The notes: a model not told the origin generated them from the letters alone. A stretch of DNA of 27,514 nt from SFTJ01 sp051871515 (GCA_051871515.1 JBJECY010000120.1:1-27514); one strand, 5' to 3'; shown: positions 7,530 through 16,509, counted from the stretch's first letter. Program-made: numbers and translations.

Positions 7530-8162
7530 TTAAAGGTATCTTATTACGCCGTTCAACGTGTCATCGCCACCTTGCGACGGAAACAGGCGTTTGAATCCCA
7601 ACGGGGTCTGATTGCCGTCTTTAACCTCACCTATCATTGACAGGCCTCGGAACAATGTGGGCAAGAAATGCGTTAGGTTGAATCGCATCTTGAATTTCAC
7701 CCTGGGCTTTTCAAACTTTATCAGCTCTCCGCCGCCATCAATCGTAGCCACCACCTTAATCGGTGAATTGAGGCCCGACCCTTGCAAGCGGCTATAAAGC
7801 CACATATTGAAAACATTGCTTTGGGCAGTCTGCTCGGCATACCCAACCACGGTGCCCGGCACAAGCTGATAGTTGCGCGAGTCAACGTAGGTGATGCGGT
7901 AAGCGGCATCGTGACTGCCAAGCGAGCCATCTTGACGCTCAATGAGCAGCGTGGTGTGCTCTTGGCTATAATACCATAATCCCTCAATTGCCTGCAAAGG
8001 CATCTCGCTGAGGCGGCGCTCAATGGCTTCGGTGCTATAATCACCATCTACCACAACCGATTGCGAGGGCACATCGTCTTGAACCGGGCAAGCATACGCA
8101 GCACTGCCGCCAATCAAAATCATGGCTACAATCACCATATATTTGATGCCTACCCTTTTCAT
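7530..8162 (-). CDS. Exported protein of unknown function, possibly calycin/lipocalin-like (210 aa)
   Basis: The start is placed at the ATG at 8162 because the protein then begins with a clean signal peptide (MKRVGIKYMVIVAMILIGGS, then AAYAC). The longer frame to 8246 would add 28 residues that bury it. The Cys after AAYA could be a lipoprotein site, but the lipobox is poor, so type I cleavage is equally possible. The mature protein has an (A/I)xGLW(Y)YS element near residues 62-68, followed by about eight predicted beta strands (TTLLIERQDG, YRITYVDS, GTVVGYAEQT, VFNMWLYS). This order resembles small beta-barrel lipocalin-like domains, though that is only an impression. After residue 165 comes a basic stretch ending GVIRYL. 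It lies between the DUF3078 gene and another exported unknown in a minus-strand run. Confidence 0.72.
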   Translation of the reverse strand: MKRVGIKYMVIVAMILIGGSAAYACPVQDDVPSQSVVVDGDYSTEAIERRLSEMPLQAIEGLWYYSQEHTTLLIERQDGSLGSHDAAYRITYVDSRNYQLVPGTVVGYAEQTAQSNVFNMWLYSRLQGSGLNSPIKVVATIDGGGELIKFEKPRVKFKMRFNLTHFLPTLFRGLSMIGEVKDGNQTPLGFKRLFPSQGGDDTLNGVIRYL

Positions 8163-8269
8163 GGTTATGTATCTTGCAAGTTGTGGCTGATTATATGTTT
8201 TTGCGGAGTTTCGGTTGAGAGTGCAACCCGGCAAAGCATCGCACACTCAATGTCAACCTCTTTCAGGCA

Positions 8270-9619
8270 TCAGTTGGTGGCAAAACGATAAGTGATGCCA
8301 AAACTGAGGATTTCCTTAAATTGCCAGAAGTTCCACTTATCATTGCGTGCCGCGCTCTTGTCGTAACGCAAGTGAGTGTAGAACTGGGTTATCAGATTGC
8401 GAGTCACATTAAAGTTGAACGTGTTTTCCCAATCGCCTTGCACATATTCGTAGTTCGAGAACACATAGAGGCGGCTCGACCACGACACCGACTGATTGAA
8501 TTTGCAAGAAACCCTTGCCTCGAGTTTAGAACCCACATCGTGAGCCGTGTGGTGTCCTTCCTTAATGCCGAATCGTGTTGCCGAGGGGTTCTCGTCGCTG
8601 ATACACATCTTCATGTTGTAAGAAACCGGCTGAATACTCAGGTTGAACGTGCGCCAGTTGTCCTTGCTTGCGTTGTTATACGTGATACCCACACCGACGT
8701 TGAGTTCACCCGGGCTCAACAACGAGGTGTTGCGATTGTTGGTGTTGGCGGCATAGTTGTTTAGCACCTGTGTCTTAAACTGCATGGTGGCTGAATAGTA
8801 CCACTTTTTCACCGCCTTAATACCAATCTGAGTGTTTATTTGCAAAAGGTCGTCGCTGATGCTATAACTGCGCAACGTGTCGTTGGGCGCCGAGTTGATG
8901 CCTATCTTATAGCGCACAGTGTTTGAGAACAGATAGTTGGGGTGCAATATCTGGTTTAGCTCCACGGTCCACTGAAAGTCGCCAAGGATATTCAAGTTGT
9001 TGTTGCCGCCCTGATACCAGTTTTCCGACATATAGGCTTGCGTGAATTGCAGCGTGGTGGTGAACGTGTGCAGCCAGTTGTGCATCTTTATCTTCTTTGA
9101 CTGGGCATCGAGCCCCACCTTGTCTTTATAGTCGGGCGCCACAATGCTAAGCGTGCGTTTCTTGGGGTCAACCACGCTGATAAATTCCTTTGGGGCTTCG
9201 GGCAACTCACGAGAATTATATATTACAGCCTGAGGGGTGCTGGCAATGGTGGAATAGCGCAGACGGTCAACCTTGTTCAGCTCAGTAATCTCATTGTTAA
9301 TCCAGTCACGGTCAACATTCAGGGCATAACCGCTGGGCGAATGCCATTGCGCAATGGTATCGGTGCTCAACTTCTGATGACGGAAAATGAGCGGCACAAA
9401 GGCATACGACTCGCGCAACTCAATAGTATCAAAATCAAGCGAACGCCAATCGTTGAGTGTTATGGGGTCAACACCTCGCACCACCGCAACTATTGCAGTG
9501 TCAGCGGGCAACGAGTCAGACTTCTGAACGATTTTAGTCTGGGCAATTATCTCATGGAAAGTGATTAATGCTACTATTATTGTTATAATGCGGATAATAA
9601 TTCTTCTCCCTCTATTCAT
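8270..9619 (-). CDS. DUF3078 outer-membrane beta-barrel protein
   Basis: This 449-aa protein has a signal peptide (residues 1-26, hydrophobic IIIRIITIIVALITFHEIIA). The signature of DUF3078 proteins of Bacteroidetes, NWYQGGNNNLNILGDFQW, is at residues 200-217. From there to the end, repeated amphipathic strands alternate with turns (VELNQILHPNYLFSNTVRYK, ATMQFKTQVLNNY, NVGVGITYNN, QFYTHLRYDK). The final strand FGITYRFA resembles a C-terminal outer-membrane insertion signal, although two residues (TN) follow the aromatic. The N-terminal 170 residues are a periplasmic or extracellular part of unknown role. The family has no assigned function. It is the first gene of a minus-strand run of four envelope genes. 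A promoter candidate lies at 9683-9690. Confidence 0.82.
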   Translation of the reverse strand: MNRGRRIIIRIITIIVALITFHEIIAQTKIVQKSDSLPADTAIVAVVRGVDPITLNDWRSLDFDTIELRESYAFVPLIFRHQKLSTDTIAQWHSPSGYALNVDRDWINNEITELNKVDRLRYSTIASTPQAVIYNSRELPEAPKEFISVVDPKKRTLSIVAPDYKDKVGLDAQSKKIKMHNWLHTFTTTLQFTQAYMSENWYQGGNNNLNILGDFQWTVELNQILHPNYLFSNTVRYKIGINSAPNDTLRSYSISDDLLQINTQIGIKAVKKWYYSATMQFKTQVLNNYAANTNNRNTSLLSPGELNVGVGITYNNASKDNWRTFNLSIQPVSYNMKMCISDENPSATRFGIKEGHHTAHDVGSKLEARVSCKFNQSVSWSSRLYVFSNYEYVQGDWENTFNFNVTRNLITQFYTHLRYDKSAARNDKWNFWQFKEILSFGITYRFATN

Positions 9620-9682
9620 TGTTTTATCTATTTTCTATATTTAGTTGATTTCTTGTGCTGCGCCTGAGTTGACTGCGCTTTG

Positions 9683-9690
9683 CAAATATA
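9683..9690 (-). promoter_or_regulatory. Candidate promoter (-7) for the DUF3078 gene run
   Basis: Read on the minus strand, the octamer TATATTTG fits TAnnTTTG and is followed by CA. A TTTG lies upstream (plus-strand CAAA at 9714-9717) with 23 bp between, slightly longer than the usual 19-21. The leader would be about 55 nt. The -33 candidate overlaps the edge of the hairpin that terminates the receptor gene. Confidence 0.42.
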
Positions 9691-9716
9691 ATAAAAATTG
9701 TGCAATCACATTGCAA

Positions 9717-9762
9717 AACGGCACGGCAACTTACACATTTTGTGTAAACCGTACCGTTTTTT
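9717..9762 (-). terminator. Two-tier hairpin terminator after the TonB-dependent receptor
   Basis: The outer arms AACGGCACGG (717-726 of this kilobase block) and CCGTACCGTT (749-758) pair with one mismatch. Inside them TTACACA (9731-9737) and TGTGTAA (9741-9747) pair perfectly around a TTT loop. On the minus strand four T residues follow; on the plus strand there are six, so it could work both ways. It lies about 110 bp beyond the receptor stop. Confidence 0.7.
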
Positions 9763-9870
9763 ACGTCACATTAACACTATTTGTACTATATAAGCACCGC
9801 TTCGTGAAAAACGGTTTTGCCCAGTCAACGGCACAAACAGTTTTTTGAAATCATCTGGCACGCCAGCAAC

Positions 9871-12174
9871 TTAAATTGTCAACTTCACACCCACAAACCA
9901 CGAACGCGGCATCATAGGTCCGTAGATGTAGCCCGAGTCGCGCAACTCGCCTTGGTCGAAATCGTTCTGATAGCTGTTAAACAAATTATGAACACCTGCA
10001 TTCACCTGCATAGTGACATAGTTAAACGCCTTGATATCGTAGGAAAGTTTCAGGTTTGCATCAAGAAAGCTTGGGGTGTCAACGGCAATGTCAACGTCGG
10101 TGCCCGAGCCTTGCAAGTGTTGCACCATCATGCTACCGGTGTAGGTGGCAGTCAGCGCTGCCGTGAATCGTTTGATGGGATTGTATCTTAATGTGGCATA
10201 GCCGTATAAGTCAGGCGTGCGGAAAAGCTTTTTCTCTGCGGGCACAGCTTCATCTTCACTCCAATACTCGGGCTGATTATATCGGCTGCGCTGATAGGTG
10301 GCACCCAATTGCACTTGTAGATGTGAGCTAAATACCGCTTTTGCCTCAAGGGTTGCTCCCCACACCTTTGCGCCATTGCCATTATATCGCTCAAGCACCT
10401 GATTGCCTTTGGCATCATGTTCTTCAAGCTTGCGCAAGGCAAACACGTCGGTAAGGTCGGTGTAGAACGCCTCACACAGCACATTGGTCAGCACGCCGCC
10501 AAAATTATGATACCAGTCAACCGAGGCGCTCACGCTCTGCGAGCTTTCTTCTTTAAGACCGTCTGCAAGAATGGTGACCACACGGTCGCCTCCCACCACT
10601 GCCACATGGAAATCTTCGTCATAGGCTTGCGGCGAGCGGAATCCTGTGGAATACGACAATCTGAAATTGAGTTTCTCAGATGGGTTGAAACGCACATTAG
10701 CGCGCGGCGACACTATCACATGGTCAATGAGCGAGTGTTTATCAAGGCGTGCGCCAACCAAAAAACCCCAGCGATTGGTGCGCCACTCGTTTTGCAAATA
10801 ACCTGAATAGATGTTCACTTTCTGCGTCACGTCATGGTCATATCCCAATGTGACATCGTTGAGGTAATTGTGATTATACTCAATTCCTGCCACCAATTCA
10901 GAGGGCATAAACCATAATTTATCAAACTGATGGATGTATTGAGCACCGCTCACCACCACCAAATCTTTAGTGGTGCCATAAGCATTCTCATCCATGCCGC
11001 TGCCGTAATAGCTATTGCGGCGAGTGTTTTGCATTGATGCATATAAGCTCAATCGGCGTGTATAATCCCTGTTCCATAACCCATAAGTGAGGTCGGCAGC
11101 GTGTATGTTATGGTCGGTTTGCTCTGCCACATTAGCCATGTGTGGTTGCAAATTGATGTTATCGCCGCCGCGGCGGTATTCATGTGTGCCATGATACTCA
11201 ATGGTGAGCTTCGAGGCATCAGAAGTGCGCATATTGGTTCTGAGTCCAAACACTTGTGTTTTTAGCATAGGCACCTCAGTGTAGCCATCACCATCGTGGT
11301 CATAGCCATCACGCACGCGGTTCTGACCATATATCATAGCACCCACCTTTTGATTGTCGCTCACAATCGAGGCGTTGGCTGTGGTGTTGTTATCGAGCTT
11401 TGAGCCACAGCCCACCGAGGTGAGCGTGTGAGCCACCTCAGCCGTATTGATGAGCGGGTCACGAGTGATGATATTCACCGTGCCGCCAATGGCGCTTGAG
11501 CCAAACAGCGCCGACCCGCCGCCTCGCATCACTTCCACGCGCTCAATCATGTTGGCAGGAATCTGCTCCAAACCATAAACACCGGTCAATGCCGAGAACA
11601 CCGGACGTGAATTCATGAGTATTTGCGAATAATGCCCGTCAAGACCATTGATGCGCACCTGTGTGAAGCCGCAGTTTTGGCAATCGTTCTCAACTCGCAC
11701 TCCTGGCTGAAAATTCAGTCCGTCGGCAAGGCATGTAGCGCTCACCATGTCAAAGGTCTGCGCGCCAATCACGTTCACAAGGGTGCTGCTATTGCGGCGT
11801 TTCACTTCGCTCTTATTGCCGGTAACCACCACCTGCTCAACCTGAAAAGCATCGGTTTCAAGTTCAAAATTCACCTCGGCGGTGTGACCTTTGCGCACTT
11901 TCACGCGCTTAACAGCACCCACATAGCCTATGCCGGCAGCTTCAATTTCGTAATCGCCTTCAGGCAGATTCTTCAAGAAAAAATGACCTGTGGCATCGGT
12001 AGTGGTGCCAATATTGGTTTTTAATAATCTAATGGTGATATATGCAATGTGTTCTTTTGTGTCTTTTTCAATGGCGTGGCCCGAGATGTGGGCATCGGTG
12101 ACTTTTTGAGCGCACAAGCAGGCGCATGATGCCAGTGCAAAGAGCACTGGTAAGCACTTTCTTATGATGTTCAT
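9871..12174 (-). CDS. TonB-dependent outer-membrane receptor, substrate uncertain (possibly metal)
   Basis: This 767-aa protein has, in order: a signal peptide (1-22); a carboxypeptidase-regulatory-like beta domain (about 28-107, ISGHAIEKDTKEHIAYITI...VNFELE); a TonB box region (EQVVVTGN, about 113-120); a plug domain (about 121-235, with RINGLDGHYSQILMNSRP and GGTVNIITRDP); and a 22-strand-type barrel to the C-terminus (PRSWFVGVKLTI). The overall type is CirA/FepA-like rather than SusC: it is shorter than SusC and has no SusD neighbour. The plug holds an unusual Cys pair, CQNC (C165, C168), plus C148. The upstream gene encodes a small His-rich membrane protein. Together these hint at a metal or metal complex as substrate, but this is inference. 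No B12 riboswitch or haemophore gene was seen. Start: ATG at 12174 before the signal peptide. Confidence 0.88.
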   Translation of the reverse strand: MNIIRKCLPVLFALASCACLCAQKVTDAHISGHAIEKDTKEHIAYITIRLLKTNIGTTTDATGHFFLKNLPEGDYEIEAAGIGYVGAVKRVKVRKGHTAEVNFELETDAFQVEQVVVTGNKSEVKRRNSSTLVNVIGAQTFDMVSATCLADGLNFQPGVRVENDCQNCGFTQVRINGLDGHYSQILMNSRPVFSALTGVYGLEQIPANMIERVEVMRGGGSALFGSSAIGGTVNIITRDPLINTAEVAHTLTSVGCGSKLDNNTTANASIVSDNQKVGAMIYGQNRVRDGYDHDGDGYTEVPMLKTQVFGLRTNMRTSDASKLTIEYHGTHEYRRGGDNINLQPHMANVAEQTDHNIHAADLTYGLWNRDYTRRLSLYASMQNTRRNSYYGSGMDENAYGTTKDLVVVSGAQYIHQFDKLWFMPSELVAGIEYNHNYLNDVTLGYDHDVTQKVNIYSGYLQNEWRTNRWGFLVGARLDKHSLIDHVIVSPRANVRFNPSEKLNFRLSYSTGFRSPQAYDEDFHVAVVGGDRVVTILADGLKEESSQSVSASVDWYHNFGGVLTNVLCEAFYTDLTDVFALRKLEEHDAKGNQVLERYNGNGAKVWGATLEAKAVFSSHLQVQLGATYQRSRYNQPEYWSEDEAVPAEKKLFRTPDLYGYATLRYNPIKRFTAALTATYTGSMMVQHLQGSGTDVDIAVDTPSFLDANLKLSYDIKAFNYVTMQVNAGVHNLFNSYQNDFDQGELRDSGYIYGPMMPRSWFVGVKLTI

Positions 12175-12293
12175 TATTCTTTTTTTCGATTTATTATTGT
12201 GAGTAATTACTGTTGTTTTTTTTACATTTCACACCCATAAAAAACATATATTCTCAGTTGGGTGAACAGCTGCGGCAATATGTTTGCCTGTAA

Positions 12294-12330
12294 TGCACAA
12301 TCTTCGCTGTGCAATGCTATCACAATAGCA
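12294..12330 (-). other. Two adjacent hairpins between the His-rich gene and the receptor gene
   Basis: TGCACA (12294-12299) pairs with TGTGCA (12308-12313). TGCTAT (12315-12320) pairs with ATAGCA (12325-12330) around CACA. Both stems are perfect and lie in the 219-bp gap between the two minus-strand genes. No T-tract follows on the minus strand, so they look more like leader or processing structures than a terminator. Confidence 0.4.
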
Positions 12331-12393
12331 CGGCATAGCGTTTAGAGTGCAACGAAATAAAAAAGCTGAAGTTAATACTTATGAAAATAGTAA

Positions 12394-12741
12394 TTACCCA
12401 CGCGGCGGAGCACGCAAATCAGAACCACGCTGAATTGACAATTGTGGTTTAACAACAAATTGCTCGGCAACACTCTCAATCACAAAGCACACCGGTGCAA
12501 GCCACACCTCCTGATGTTCACAAGTGAACGTGGCATGGTTTATTTGCGCTATAGTGTAGATGGCTTGTGACGAGCTGTGATGAGCCTTGGCGAAAGGGTG
12601 TGAGTGCCACACCTTCACATCGCCCACATAATGGCTGTGAAGGAACAGCGTGCTTCCGCAATACCACTCACCCACTGCCAAAAGTAGCAGCAAGGCAAAC
12701 AGACGTTGCTTAATGCCGATATTTCTATGTTGTACACTCAT
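12394..12741 (-). CDS. Small His-rich membrane-anchored protein, putative metal-related accessory
   Basis: This is a 115-aa protein. Residues about 12-31 form one membrane segment or uncleaved signal (RLFALLLLLAVGEWYCGSTL). It is followed by a His-rich motif, LFLHSHYVGDVKVWHSHPF (about 31-49), and by KAHHSSS and a further CEH. The chain ends in a Pro/Arg tail (LRAPPRG). Small Bacteroidales proteins with this H-x-H ... HSHPF pattern are, as I recall, often encoded next to TonB-dependent receptors; they have no assigned function. The clustered His residues on the periplasmic side suggest binding of a transition metal such as Zn, Cu or Ni. The receptor gene follows 219 bp downstream on the same strand. 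Its own promoter region holds an 11-bp palindrome. The metal role is inferred. Confidence 0.7.
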   Translation of the reverse strand: MSVQHRNIGIKQRLFALLLLLAVGEWYCGSTLFLHSHYVGDVKVWHSHPFAKAHHSSSQAIYTIAQINHATFTCEHQEVWLAPVCFVIESVAEQFVVKPQLSIQRGSDLRAPPRG

Positions 12742-12751
12742 TATTTGTTTG

Positions 12752-12759
12752 CAAAGTTA
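12752..12759 (-). promoter_or_regulatory. Candidate -7 element upstream of the His-rich gene
   Basis: On the minus strand TAACTTTG, followed by CA, is a full match to TAnnTTTG and lies 11 bp before the start codon at 12741. No TTTG is present at -33, which would be usual for a promoter needing an activator. It overlaps the palindrome at 12755-12777. Confidence 0.45.
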
Positions 12760-12777
12760 GCAAAAATTTTGCTAACT
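12755..12777. promoter_or_regulatory. Perfect 11-bp palindrome, candidate operator
   Basis: AGTTAGCAAAA (12755-12765), a single central A, then TTTTGCTAACT (12767-12777). It overlaps the candidate -7 element of the His-rich gene by five bases and begins 14 bp before its ATG. It is AT-rich and lacks a following T-run on the minus strand, so an operator is more likely than a terminator of the upstream protease gene, although that gene ends only 18 bp away. Confidence 0.5.
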
Positions 12778-12794
12778 ACCCAGCATTGCTACCA

Positions 12795-15700
12795 TCATTC
12801 GGCAGCAACGGCAAGTTTGCGCGACTTGGTAGCATAATGTGTGCCATCGGTCGAGACGCTTGCACGGTACACATATATGCCGCGAGGAACTCTCCTGCCG
12901 CCGGCATCGGTGAGGTCCCAGGTGATGGGGCTTGATGTGTACATATCGCTGCTGGCGCGTTGTGTGGTGCTCCACACCTCACGGCCCATCAAGTCAAACA
13001 CTTGCAAGGTGATGGTGAGCAATGCCTCGGGGCGATTATGTTTCACATAGAATACCGCCTCGGTGACAGCCGGATTTGATGTGGTATATACGTCATATAG
13101 CTCAGGTTTGAGGCCTTTCACCACATTAAATTCTATGGTCTTTTCGCTCGACACGTTCCACACGTTCCACACCTTGAGTCTGAGCTTATGCAAACCCGGT
13201 GTAAGGTCACTCAGCTGATAAGCAATAGTGCCGGCATTGCCGTTGCTCTCAATAGTTGGGGTGAAGAACGATGATACATCACTATACATGTTCACATCGT
13301 CAACCAAAAGTGTGATATCATGTCCTATGCCGCCCGACGAGAAGTTTATTCCGTTCTTATCATAGATGTCTGCCAACACCAACGGCGACTCGTTGACGTT
13401 ATCGCCATCGGCAAACGTGCTGCTATTGAGCGCCAGCAAACGTATCTCAGGCCCTACGGTGTCGGTTTCAACGGTATCGTCGAAGCCATAGATATAGAAG
13501 CTATCGTTGCTGCCCAAAGCCTCTTTGCGCAAGGTGTTATCGTAAGCATAAAGGCACAGACGTGCAGGGCTGTAATTGTCAAACGACCCTACTGCCGACA
13601 ATTCGCTTGGAATGGTGATGCGCAAGGTGAATCTGCCGTTTTGCACCGAATCAGATGCTATCGCCAACCTATTTGAGCGGTCTTGATAAACGTATTTCTC
13701 GCCATCTTCGCCGTAGCCCAAAGTCTCAACGCTCTGCTCGGCATCGTAGAGTGTCGATACCACAGCGCCGTTGAAATCGGTAGCCGGCTCTCCATTGCCG
13801 TCAACAATGCTGCCTGTGAAAGTGAGCGTTTGGCGTGCCTGGAATGTGGGCATATTGTCATCGTCAATGCTGTAACCATTGATTGTTTCAACCTTGGCAA
13901 CATAGTCGGGGTAACACAGCTTCATGGCAGGGTCGCCAAAGAGCACATAACGCAAGCGGTTATCGTCGCGCACTTCGTTTTTGCCAAGGCGCACAAACTC
14001 GCCAATGGTGTAGTGTTCGCCATTCTCGTTGTGTGCAAAGGCATATCGGGCTATGGCGTTATTGAGCGTGCCGTTGTTGGGGATGTAAGCCAATCGGGTT
14101 GACGACAGCTCGGCTATCACGCCGCTCTGTTCGTTGAGATACATAACCTCACCGCCCGAAGTCTCAAATGCATCAAATCGGGCAAACGAACATGTGGCTG
14201 CAAACAAAAACGGCAATCGCTTATTATAGAAGTTGGTCACATCATACCATGTGAGAATCTGCTCTCCTGTCCAACTGGTGGTGTTGGCATGGCCAATGAA
14301 ACTGAGCCAAAGCATACCCTCATCAAATTGTCTATACAACTTGTCGCGGCCCACCTGACACACTCGAGAGCCGCCGCTGCTCTTGTTGTCGTAAGCGTCA
14401 ACATAAATGCGGTTGAACTGATAATCTTCAGCGCCGTTGCTTCCATAAAGCCCAATGATTGATTCGGCTTGCTTCATGTGTACGGCACTGTTCTGGTCAT
14501 CAGCCAACACTGTCACAATGCTCTTCCATGCGCCATAATCGCGGTTCTCAACATATTTATAGAGCTTATCGACCATCGCCTTTGCCTCAGTCACGCTTTT
14601 CACAGGCATGCGCCCCACGGCAATAGAGAGTTTTGCACTCGACAGGTTGTTGCCCGAGTAATCATCGAGCATCACAAAAATATCGTCGGTAACGAATGAA
14701 GTATATTCATTGGTGCTTTCTTCGCTTTGATAGGTAAGCAGCATTGGATATTGCGTAACTTTCACCATATCAGTCAAGACACGGTTGTCAAACGAGCCGT
14801 CGCCCATCAACAACAGGTATTGCAGCTTATGGCCTTCGTCGTCGGCTCCGCGGTCATAAAACATCTTGCACATCTTGCGGTAAGCCATAGCATCGGGCGT
14901 GCCCGACGAGAACTCGTTGAACACCTTAGCGTCTTCCACCACAAGCACGCGCATACCATCGTTCACCTCATGCAGCGTTGCCACACGACGTGCCTGCGTA
15001 GCATATTCAGAAGGGGTGATGATAATCATGTCGGGGGTCAACTCGCCATGTATATTTTGTTGCTTCACGGTGCCTTTATATTGCGGTGCAGGCAGCGAAG
15101 CAGTGGCATCAAATGCCACATAAGTGCGGTCACCGGTTAACGAGGGCGTGAAACCGATGCCGCCGTCAACGCTCTCACACGCCATTTCAACGGGGCTAAC
15201 CACATTGGTCACATCCCACACATGAGTGTTTTCGTTGCCGCCGTCAATATGAAGCGCCACATCGCCACCGTTGTGCGCATAGCGAAACACAAGCGCGCCA
15301 TCACGCATCGCCAAACGGCGAGTGTAATTCACCGTTATATAATCGAGCCGTGCAGTGTTGAGTGCACCGCTATACGACAAACTCACAGAATAAGAAAAAT
15401 CATTTGCCGAACCGCCCAAAGAGAACGATTTAACCGTATTGGCTACTCTCACATGCTGATATTCGCTGCTCACCTCTTCTATCTGGTCGTTGGTGCTGCT
15501 TGCAAGTTGAGTGCCGTTGTATCTGAAAAGTAATCGGCTCTGTGCGCCCTTGCAGTTAACGCCAAATCGCGTGAGCACCTTTAGTTCGCTATCTGCAACA
15601 TAATCAGGTACTTCGAGCTTAAAAGTCTGGGTGCTGTTGTACCTAAAGTCCTCGCCAAAAAGCTGACGACCGGTCTCGCCCACCGAGTAGATATCTTTCT

Positions 15701-16229
15701 CGTAGTAACTGATGTCGGTGAATGTGTTCACAATATTCCCACCGGTGCTCATTCCCACTGACGACTGTTCAGGGGTTGCCGTCGGGGATTCGTCTTCTTC
15801 ATCGGTGACAAAGTAGCAGGCTTCAACGGCGTATGCGTGTTGCACTTGCTCGTAAGTGAGTTGCGTGCCCGTCTTGATTGTTACAGGACCTTGGGCATAA
15901 AACACTATTGCGTTATCGCTGCGATAGGTTGGCACCTCGGGCAAATCGTCAATATAATTGCTCTCGGTGAGATATTCTGATATCATTGCGCCGCCATAGC
16001 CGTACACTCGCAGCTTGCTGAGGTCAGAGAATCCCCATTTCTTGGCATCGCTCGCCGTGATGCGATAAACGCCTGATTGGGTGACGCTCACCTTAACCCA
16101 ACGCCCCGACGACAGCCGCGACTGGGCGGCATAGCTGTCAGCGCTGAATGCCTGTGCCACGTCTGTGCCAAACAGCATTGCGCAAGCCAACACCGTCACA
16201 CACCTTATTATATTGTAAACATTTGTCAT
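12795..16229 (-). CDS. PorU-type T9SS C-terminal signal peptidase (C25 family), canonical-motif copy
   Basis: This copy is 1144 aa from the ATG at 16229, which puts the signal peptide (MTNVYNIIRCVTVLACAMLF) at the N-terminus; the frame is open 10 codons further up. The order is: PorU N-terminal beta domain (SGRWVKVSVTQSGVYRITAS), further beta domains to about 390, a gingipain-like C25 protease domain (about 400-780), Ig-like domains, and a C-terminal T9SS-type domain (ITWDLTDAGGRRVPRGIYVY) ending KLAVAAE. Catalytic residues are visible: His647 in FIGHANTTSW and Cys680 in AATCSFARFD. The MGDGSFDNR and FGDPAMKL motifs are intact. PorU of Porphyromonas gingivalis is of very similar length, cleaves the CTD signal of T9SS cargo and attaches cargo to A-LPS. 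Its active-site surroundings match PorU better than those of the second copy at 20733-24140, but it is not beside porV. It is divergent from the GH84 gene. Confidence 0.88.
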   Translation of the reverse strand: MTNVYNIIRCVTVLACAMLFGTDVAQAFSADSYAAQSRLSSGRWVKVSVTQSGVYRITASDAKKWGFSDLSKLRVYGYGGAMISEYLTESNYIDDLPEVPTYRSDNAIVFYAQGPVTIKTGTQLTYEQVQHAYAVEACYFVTDEEDESPTATPEQSSVGMSTGGNIVNTFTDISYYEKDIYSVGETGRQLFGEDFRYNSTQTFKLEVPDYVADSELKVLTRFGVNCKGAQSRLLFRYNGTQLASSTNDQIEEVSSEYQHVRVANTVKSFSLGGSANDFSYSVSLSYSGALNTARLDYITVNYTRRLAMRDGALVFRYAHNGGDVALHIDGGNENTHVWDVTNVVSPVEMACESVDGGIGFTPSLTGDRTYVAFDATASLPAPQYKGTVKQQNIHGELTPDMIIITPSEYATQARRVATLHEVNDGMRVLVVEDAKVFNEFSSGTPDAMAYRKMCKMFYDRGADDEGHKLQYLLLMGDGSFDNRVLTDMVKVTQYPMLLTYQSEESTNEYTSFVTDDIFVMLDDYSGNNLSSAKLSIAVGRMPVKSVTEAKAMVDKLYKYVENRDYGAWKSIVTVLADDQNSAVHMKQAESIIGLYGSNGAEDYQFNRIYVDAYDNKSSGGSRVCQVGRDKLYRQFDEGMLWLSFIGHANTTSWTGEQILTWYDVTNFYNKRLPFLFAATCSFARFDAFETSGGEVMYLNEQSGVIAELSSTRLAYIPNNGTLNNAIARYAFAHNENGEHYTIGEFVRLGKNEVRDDNRLRYVLFGDPAMKLCYPDYVAKVETINGYSIDDDNMPTFQARQTLTFTGSIVDGNGEPATDFNGAVVSTLYDAEQSVETLGYGEDGEKYVYQDRSNRLAIASDSVQNGRFTLRITIPSELSAVGSFDNYSPARLCLYAYDNTLRKEALGSNDSFYIYGFDDTVETDTVGPEIRLLALNSSTFADGDNVNESPLVLADIYDKNGINFSSGGIGHDITLLVDDVNMYSDVSSFFTPTIESNGNAGTIAYQLSDLTPGLHKLRLKVWNVWNVSSEKTIEFNVVKGLKPELYDVYTTSNPAVTEAVFYVKHNRPEALLTITLQVFDLMGREVWSTTQRASSDMYTSSPITWDLTDAGGRRVPRGIYVYRASVSTDGTHYATKSRKLAVAAE

Positions 16230-16364
16230 AAGCTTCGTTTCTGTTACTCTATTCCACAATGGTGAAATTTTCCTTAATCATTTCAGGAGCAGATAGGCGC
16301 TGGCGCACACACCACTCCTTATCAATATTTTAACGCATCTTATTGTGTTTTATTGCATCAAACA

Positions 16365-16396
16365 TTTGCCCATGTGCCAATTTATTTATACCTTTC
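16365..16396 (+). promoter_or_regulatory. Promoter for the GH84 gene
   Basis: TTTG (16365-16368), a 20-bp spacer, then TACCTTTC (16389-16396), one mismatch from TAnnTTTG. The spacing is ideal for a Bacteroidetes primary sigma promoter. Transcription would start near 16403, leaving a leader of about 105 nt before the ATG at 16510. Confidence 0.55.
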
Positions 16397-16509
16397 AGCA
16401 GCAAATGCCACCAAGCCTCGCCGGCATTGGCATAATCAATTTTTATATGAGGCTCAACAACAACCCACTGACTAATTAAAGAATCAATAAAAACCATAAC
16501 ATTCATTTT

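Noticed and set aside
8163..8246. Longer start for the 210-aa exported protein
   Set aside because: It would place 28 polar residues ahead of a good signal peptide that begins at the ATG at 8162.
12175..12393. Cobalamin riboswitch before the TonB-dependent receptor
   Set aside because: I could not find a B12-box-like sequence; only two simple hairpins are present, so naming the receptor BtuB is not supported.
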